Positions 58,817-64,000 of a stretch of DNA of 64,000 bases are shown here, piece by piece; position 1 is the first letter of the stretch; each line of letters begins with the position of its first letter. A program made the position numbers and the translations under genes. The DNA comes from Zhengitettix transpicula (taxonomy: Eukaryota; Arthropoda; Insecta; Orthoptera; Tetrigidae): contig CM073593.1 in assembly GCA_037074705.1 (NCBI GenBank), forward strand, positions 106,208,238-106,272,237, written 5' to 3'. The notes under the pieces were generated by a model, which did no database searches, was not told the DNA's origin, and saw nothing but the letters and a program-made list of their open reading frames with translations.

Positions 58817-59700
58817 CTGCAAAAATTGAAGAAAATTTAAAAAATAGAATAATTTGAAAGAATAGTGATACATAATTTTACTCAATAGATACAAATCATT
58901 AAAAATAATTTATACTAAGAAAAGTTTTAAATTCAGTTTATGGATCAAAAAGCAGATGGCAATTGAAAATATGTATCTGTAAATTAGAGTACTTTGAATA
59001 CCACACATCATTTCTACAATTCTTCTTGCATTCATCAGGTAAGTCAAGTAAAGGGAGTATCATAATAACAACACACCACACAAACCAGGAAACAAGCTCA
59101 AAAGTAAGTTTGTGCACGGCCTCATTGAGTTTAATTAACAGAAGCAACAAAGATTTCAGAAATGTTGTGTCATATTTATTTAGTACTTACTGTTGTCTTT
59201 TCTTTGGCTACTTACTTACCTAATTATATTACATTCAACACACATGTTTTATATTTCTATTTTAAAGTACTTTGACTATGAATTCAAAGCTTCTAGAATT
59301 AATGTCATAGCATACAATCTAAGTACTTTAAGTTTAACATGAAATTTTAATGTTCTAAATGGTGAATGATGTAAATTTTGTAAATATTCAGACTTCAAAC
59401 TGAAATTCTTAATTGTTTAAATCTTCCAACATATTTAATTACAGTAGTTTGTATTACAAGTGGTATATTGCTCAAATAGTAAAATATAACTAGCCATTAT
59501 ATGAAAATATTTTTTCATTTGATGTTTGAAACATATGCTTGACACAAGTCAAGGTAATGAATCAATTTTCGAACAAGGAAAATAATAATATACCATTTCA
59601 TAAAGTTTGAGTTAATGCCTGATATGTAATATGAAAAATAAAAATGTGGACGATTAAATGATTAACATAAATAATTCAAAAATTATAAACAATGGTTTCT

Positions 59701-59760
59701 TAAATAACAATGTTGACTATGACGATGGCGGAACTTGCCATCGAAACGTTGTTATTTAAC
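59701..59760 (+). other. hairpin-GAAACG motif with enclosing stem
   Basis: GATGGC (59724-59729) pairs with GCCATC (59737-59742), GAAACG follows (59743-59748), and the outer TAAATAACAA/TTGTTATTTA arms can close a second stem. Confidence 0.7.
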
Positions 59761-60659
59761 AAACCGGAGGCCCAGATTGAGAACCGAGAATTTTATCTAC
59801 ACCAGATTCACCAGTAAAACTGTCCTTCTCAAAGAAATATTGTTTCATATAAATCAATAATTTTGATTGAGCTACAACTGAAAATCAATATTTCAATTCG
59901 ATTTAATTGAAAATAGTTACTTCAAAAGATTAAATTCAACTTTCAAGTGGACAACACATTATGCTGCTTTCAAACTAATAAATGTATTGTGAATACTGTG
60001 AATGAAACTACGTGAACAGAATTTACTCTGTTGCAGTTAACATACAAATTTGGTATAAACATAACAAATAACCACAAAGAGAATATTGTCAATTAAATAA
60101 TCCAAATGTAATTATGATGAAGGTTGGATAATGTGTATGTGTAATCACAAATTGTGACAAAATATTTCAGTATTAAAAATAATAATAAACTATAGACAGG
60201 AACACAATAAACAAAATACATCAGATATTTATTTGTGCAACCAATATAAATGATAGCAACGTAGGAAGTTGAAATAGATTTAACAAACTCATTAAAGTTG
60301 ATATTATCAGGCTAAACACTTAAAAATTTGAAGACGAAAGAAGCTTGTGGTATTAAAGGTAACATATATGGTTGTGGAAAATTGCTCAGATCGAAGATCA
60401 AAGAAGTTAATGCTGTTACTCCAAATTAGTTTTAAAGCATCATACAGTAAATTAAAATAACCTTGTGAACAGTCATATGGAACTGAAATATAAAGACTGA
60501 CAATAATTTAAATTATTTGCACAGAAATATTTATATTTTACTGATAACCAAGAATAAAATTACACCACCATTAAAAATAATTAAGGGACTGGAGAGTCTG
60601 GAATTGATTAAATGAAAGCTAGCTTTTGAGTTTGTTAACTGTATTTTGTGGTCATGTAA

Positions 60660-60745
60660 CTCCTGTGTTTTTTAAGCACCTTACAAAAGGAACAAAGTTT
60701 TCAGAAACGTTGTATGGTATTTATATTACTTTGTCTGTCATTTGG
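60660..60745 (+). repeat. GAAACGTTG-family fragment
   Basis: AAGGAACAAAG, CAGAAACGTTG and GGTATTTATATTACTTTGTC in family order; a diverged single copy in the probable intron of the SINA-like gene. Confidence 0.6.
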
Positions 60746-60953
60746 TTATTTTATCCTTTTATTAAACGTTACTTTTACTTCCATTAATTTTTGTCAATAT
60801 TTAACATTCAAAAACAAGTTGTAAATCAGTAGCCACTGATCATTCAGAAGTCAGATGATTCATTTCTTCCGTGATGACATGAGAAATACAAGAAAAAAGT
60901 TAAATTGATGCTGGATCTTTACATTCATATTACAAATTACCAGCTAAAATAAA

Positions 60954-60976
60954 GCAGCAGCAGCAGCAGCAGCAGC
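60954..60976. repeat. (CAG)n trinucleotide repeat
   Basis: Seven to eight CAG units, in the probable 5' intron of the SINA-like gene. An inverse CTG run lies ~850 bp away. Confidence 0.9.
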
Positions 60977-61481
60977 ATTGTAACATTTAGATGTAGTGTA
61001 GAGAAATTGGTAAATATACTTATTTTTTCTAATCCATAAATGAGTACCTGAATGCCAACCTCCATTAACTTTAAGTTTGGCTGTATGTATTCACTTTAAC
61101 TGTATATTTTACATTTATGTGGTCTTTTCTTTATATTTTCATCTTTTTCTATATTAATTGTAATATACTTTGATATTAATTTATCATACAACTTTACTTG
61201 TCTTATTCTTGTATATCAAGGTTTTTAGTTTAAATAAATGCAATGTGTGTCGAACGATACTGTTAGGGGAGAAGAAAAATATATTTAGTACAAGTTGGTC
61301 TTTAAAATAAATTACATGCGAAGCTTGATCTTCACTTTAGGCGCACTTTAGCCAAGTTGTCAGAAATGAAGACACTGAAATTTAAAAAAAACTTGTGGGA
61401 TCCGTGCGGGGGCATATTATTTTTCTTCCCTTATTTTATTGCCGTCATTTACAGTGAATAATCACGGCGAACAATACTTAC

Positions 61482-61580
61482 GTCTACAGTCAATTTGTAT
61501 TGCGGGTGAATCACGCCAACTCCGACTTCCTGCTCGAGACACACTAGCGTTCGCTTTAACTCGCACATAAAACAAACAAA
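61482..61580 (-). promoter_or_regulatory. candidate 5' UTR exon end for the SINA-like gene
   Basis: On the minus strand the sequence CTGTAGAC is followed by GTAAGTATT (GTAAGT at 61481-61476), an excellent donor. It is preceded by ~100 nt of relatively CpG-containing sequence unlike the AT-rich surroundings. It could splice to the acceptor at 58817. The left limit of the exon is a guess. Confidence 0.3.
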
Positions 61581-61811
61581 ATTAAACCTCCGCACAATGG
61601 AGTAAAAAAAAAATTCTTATACGCATAACCGTTTTTTCCCATTCGACAACCAACTGCAGTCACATCAGAAGTTCACAACTGACGCACGAGCAATCTGGGA
61701 ATTGTTGGCACAGTTTGCGGGCAACAATCATGTTGTTTTTCTATCCGCTTTCCCTCCTTGTTTTTTTTTTCTTTTAAAAAAACTAGTTTATTTAAGAAAA
61801 ATTGAGTAACG

Positions 61812-61832
61812 TTGCTGCTGCTGCTGCTGCTG
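61812..61832. repeat. (CTG)n trinucleotide repeat
   Basis: Six to seven CTG units, inverse to the run at 60954-60976. Confidence 0.9.
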
Positions 61833-62061
61833 TTGGAGTTTAGACGTAATTGCTTGCCTGAACTCTCTCCGATGTCCGATGTCTATGGGCGAAATAATGA
61901 CATCGTTTTCTTAATACAACACAGTCAGTTAACACTTCGTACATTCCTCCGCCCTTTCCATTCATATTGTTGCACCTTACAACATTAACTGATTCATAGG
62001 CATATTCACCCACAAAAATATGTATTGAGTGCGTAAAAATTACCCGATATAACTGTTTGGC

Positions 62062-62068
62062 ACTTACG
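62062..62068 (-). other. alternative 5' splice donor upstream of the SINA-like gene
   Basis: Minus strand CCAAC followed by GTAAGTGCC (62067-62062). It is a second plausible first-exon donor, 3.2 kb from the coding exon. Neither choice can be proved without transcripts. Confidence 0.2.
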
Positions 62069-64000
62069 TTGGTTAAGCAGAACCACGAGGAAACGAAGTT
62101 TCGAGCTGCTCCAATTGAAGACTGTCAATATGATGAAGAAGAAACCAGTAAAACTAATTACATTTGTGACGCGCCCATCCCATGAGTCAGGAATTACTGA
62201 GACAAATATATCTTCTTTATTTTTTTATGTTATGTCTGACATTCAATCGCGGAACGTCAAATGTCTCTAAAAAAATTTATTAAACACGACTTCGAAAATC
62301 AACGACGTCTGATCGTCCAAGTGAACTGGTTGAAAGAAAATGAATAGCTCTTTATGTGATCGTAATACTTAGTCATCTTTGGTTGGATGAGTTGACGTCA
62401 CGTCAGCGATCCCATGCATCATTTTATATTGCGTCATCAGGTCTAGTCATGCATATCTCTGTCCTTTGCCAGATTCATATGATAAATCAATAAATCACTG
62501 CTCTACCGTCATCTTGTAAGTCGTTTGACGGTTGTTCTCTCATTCCCCAACTTCTTCAGATCGGAATAACTGATGTTGTCATCAATACTGCTTCTTCAGT
62601 TCATTGAAATATGCTATGGATCCTTCACTGGGGGTAACAGGCTACATGAGGGTGGTTCTACTTCATGTCGTTGAGCAAGAAATTACCAGTATCGGAAGAG
62701 AAAATATTTCTAGGTATTCATCAACAAGTCTTATTAAACAGTCATATATAGGGCCTAATTGATTTGACGGAATTAATTATATAAAATTTGTAGTCAAGAC
62801 ATAATAATACTGCAGAAACCAGAGATATATATATTGTGGTTGTCAGACAGTGGCAGTGTATCACTCCATATAATTGAAAATCGTGTACCAAGTCAATTAG
62901 TTTGACTACATTTGTAATATAATAGTATAATCACACGTACGTAAATTATGCATTAGATTTTATATTGTATAACGTGGCAAATGTTCAAAAATTACACGAA
63001 GAAATAATTATTTGTTTAAAACTGAAAATGTTTTGATGGAACTACATTAAAAAATAGAAATCCAGGAATAATATAAATAAAAAAGTAACCAATCTCAGAC
63101 AATAGCATAATACTTTAAATTGAGTTCATATTCATCGCACATTGAAACACCTGCAACTAAATTATTTAGGGTGTCCAAACCTATAGAATCGTACAGGACA
63201 AATTGCATTTTGTATATTTATAAGATACTGTTTATGTACCGCAGTTATTGGATCGTCCTGTATCTCAGCTATTACAAATTTTTAAATCGTCTAACCTGTT
63301 TAAATACATTATATTTGCTAAACATTTTGAAAGCTGACACTAAATGTCAGAAGATCTGATAAAATTGCTTTTTTGTTGCTTCAATTTTCATGCTTATTTC
63401 CACTTTGATTGGTATATCGTAGTTTTTACTAATATTTGGTGGGTTTTGATTGCTATAAAGTTTTTGTGTATTTCACCTTCAAAATAACCCTCTACGAATA
63501 TATTCTCAATCATTTCCATTTGCAACAAATGTTCGACTTAGTTTCACCAAAATAGGAGTATCTTTATCGTAAGGTTTGTAACCCGTTGTACTATTATCTT
63601 TGAACAACATGGCTGAATGTGTAACGTGACGTCTTATACTTTGTAGTGAAAATTGTTATTGTACGATATAAAATATTTTTTCTCTCAAAGTCTCAGTCTA
63701 GTGAAAATAAATAGTGTGTGAGCGTATGGTATTCATTCACAAATATTAACTACAATTCTGGATGACGTTTATTCTTGTCACTGTAAGGCTGGCAAGTATC
63801 AATTTGATTTACTATCCTAATTATGTATTTTAAAATTTATCAGAATGTGAACAAATATTTTAACATCTTTATTAGTTACGTTAGGTTAGTGTTACGAATA
63901 TTGTTAACACATAATTAGCAAGTTTCCCTAAAGGCTTAATCGTAAACATTGCGTAAGGTGATGATAGGAGGTTTCAGATTACTTAGAAATTATTCATTAG
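62069..64000. other. AT-rich flank
   Basis: TGACGTCA at 62393 and the 25-bp retroposon remnant at 62633 are the only notable items. No gene supported. Confidence 0.45.
62633..62657 (+). repeat. 525-nt family copy 32, 25-bp remnant
   Basis: Only GTAACAGGCTACATGAGGG and a few flanking bases remain. The T-run is replaced by a G-run. It may be an extremely truncated insertion. Confidence 0.5.

Noticed and set aside
58938..59150. 70-codon minus-strand frame upstream of the SINA-like CDS, considered as an extra exon
   Set aside because: No acceptor/donor pair in a usable phase joins it to the CDS, and the CDS already has its ATG after its own acceptor.

Overview
The window is metazoan nuclear DNA, most likely from an arthropod with a large, repeat-rich genome. 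The evidence is: long introns with GT..AG borders, one multi-exon gene whose exons join in frame over about 20 kb, a single-exon zinc-finger CDS on the other strand, many microsatellites, and several dispersed repeat families. The species cannot be told from sequence alone.

Layout. 1-24.88 kb holds no exon I can support. It consists of dispersed repeats (chiefly a ~525-nt retroposon-like family with an A-rich tail), a complex tandem array (3.36-4.46 kb), an AT-rich palindromic satellite (6.6-7.9 kb), a decayed non-LTR reverse transcriptase (9.43-9.92 kb) and an ATTT array inside ~100-bp inverted repeats (11.3-13.0 kb). 24.88-44.63 kb (+) carries the 3' part of a KIF26-type (kinesin-11) gene: 13 coding exons, 1143 visible residues, the whole motor-like domain, a long low-complexity tail and the conserved C-terminus, stop and poly(A) signal. 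The 5' exons are not identified. Its introns are filled with repeats, including a 97%-identical 100-bp inverted repeat at 37.6-37.9 kb. 45.7-47.35 kb is a ~71-bp minisatellite. 47.4-57 kb is repeats and AT-rich sequence without a supported gene. 58.16-58.81 kb (-) is a SINA/SIAH-like 216-aa CDS preceded at once by a splice acceptor, so its promoter and 5' UTR exon(s) probably lie at 59-62 kb. 59-64 kb is AT-rich and otherwise empty.

The two genes face each other and no functional link between them is evident. The most unusual content is in the repeats. The ~525-nt family has an inverted-repeat head and recurs as 'truncated copy + complete copy' head-to-tail pairs in seven of seven same-strand neighbours with this spacing. 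Separate families share a hairpin followed by GAAACG, often as inverted pairs. Both traits recall Penelope-like elements and hammerhead-bearing retrozymes, but that link is inference.
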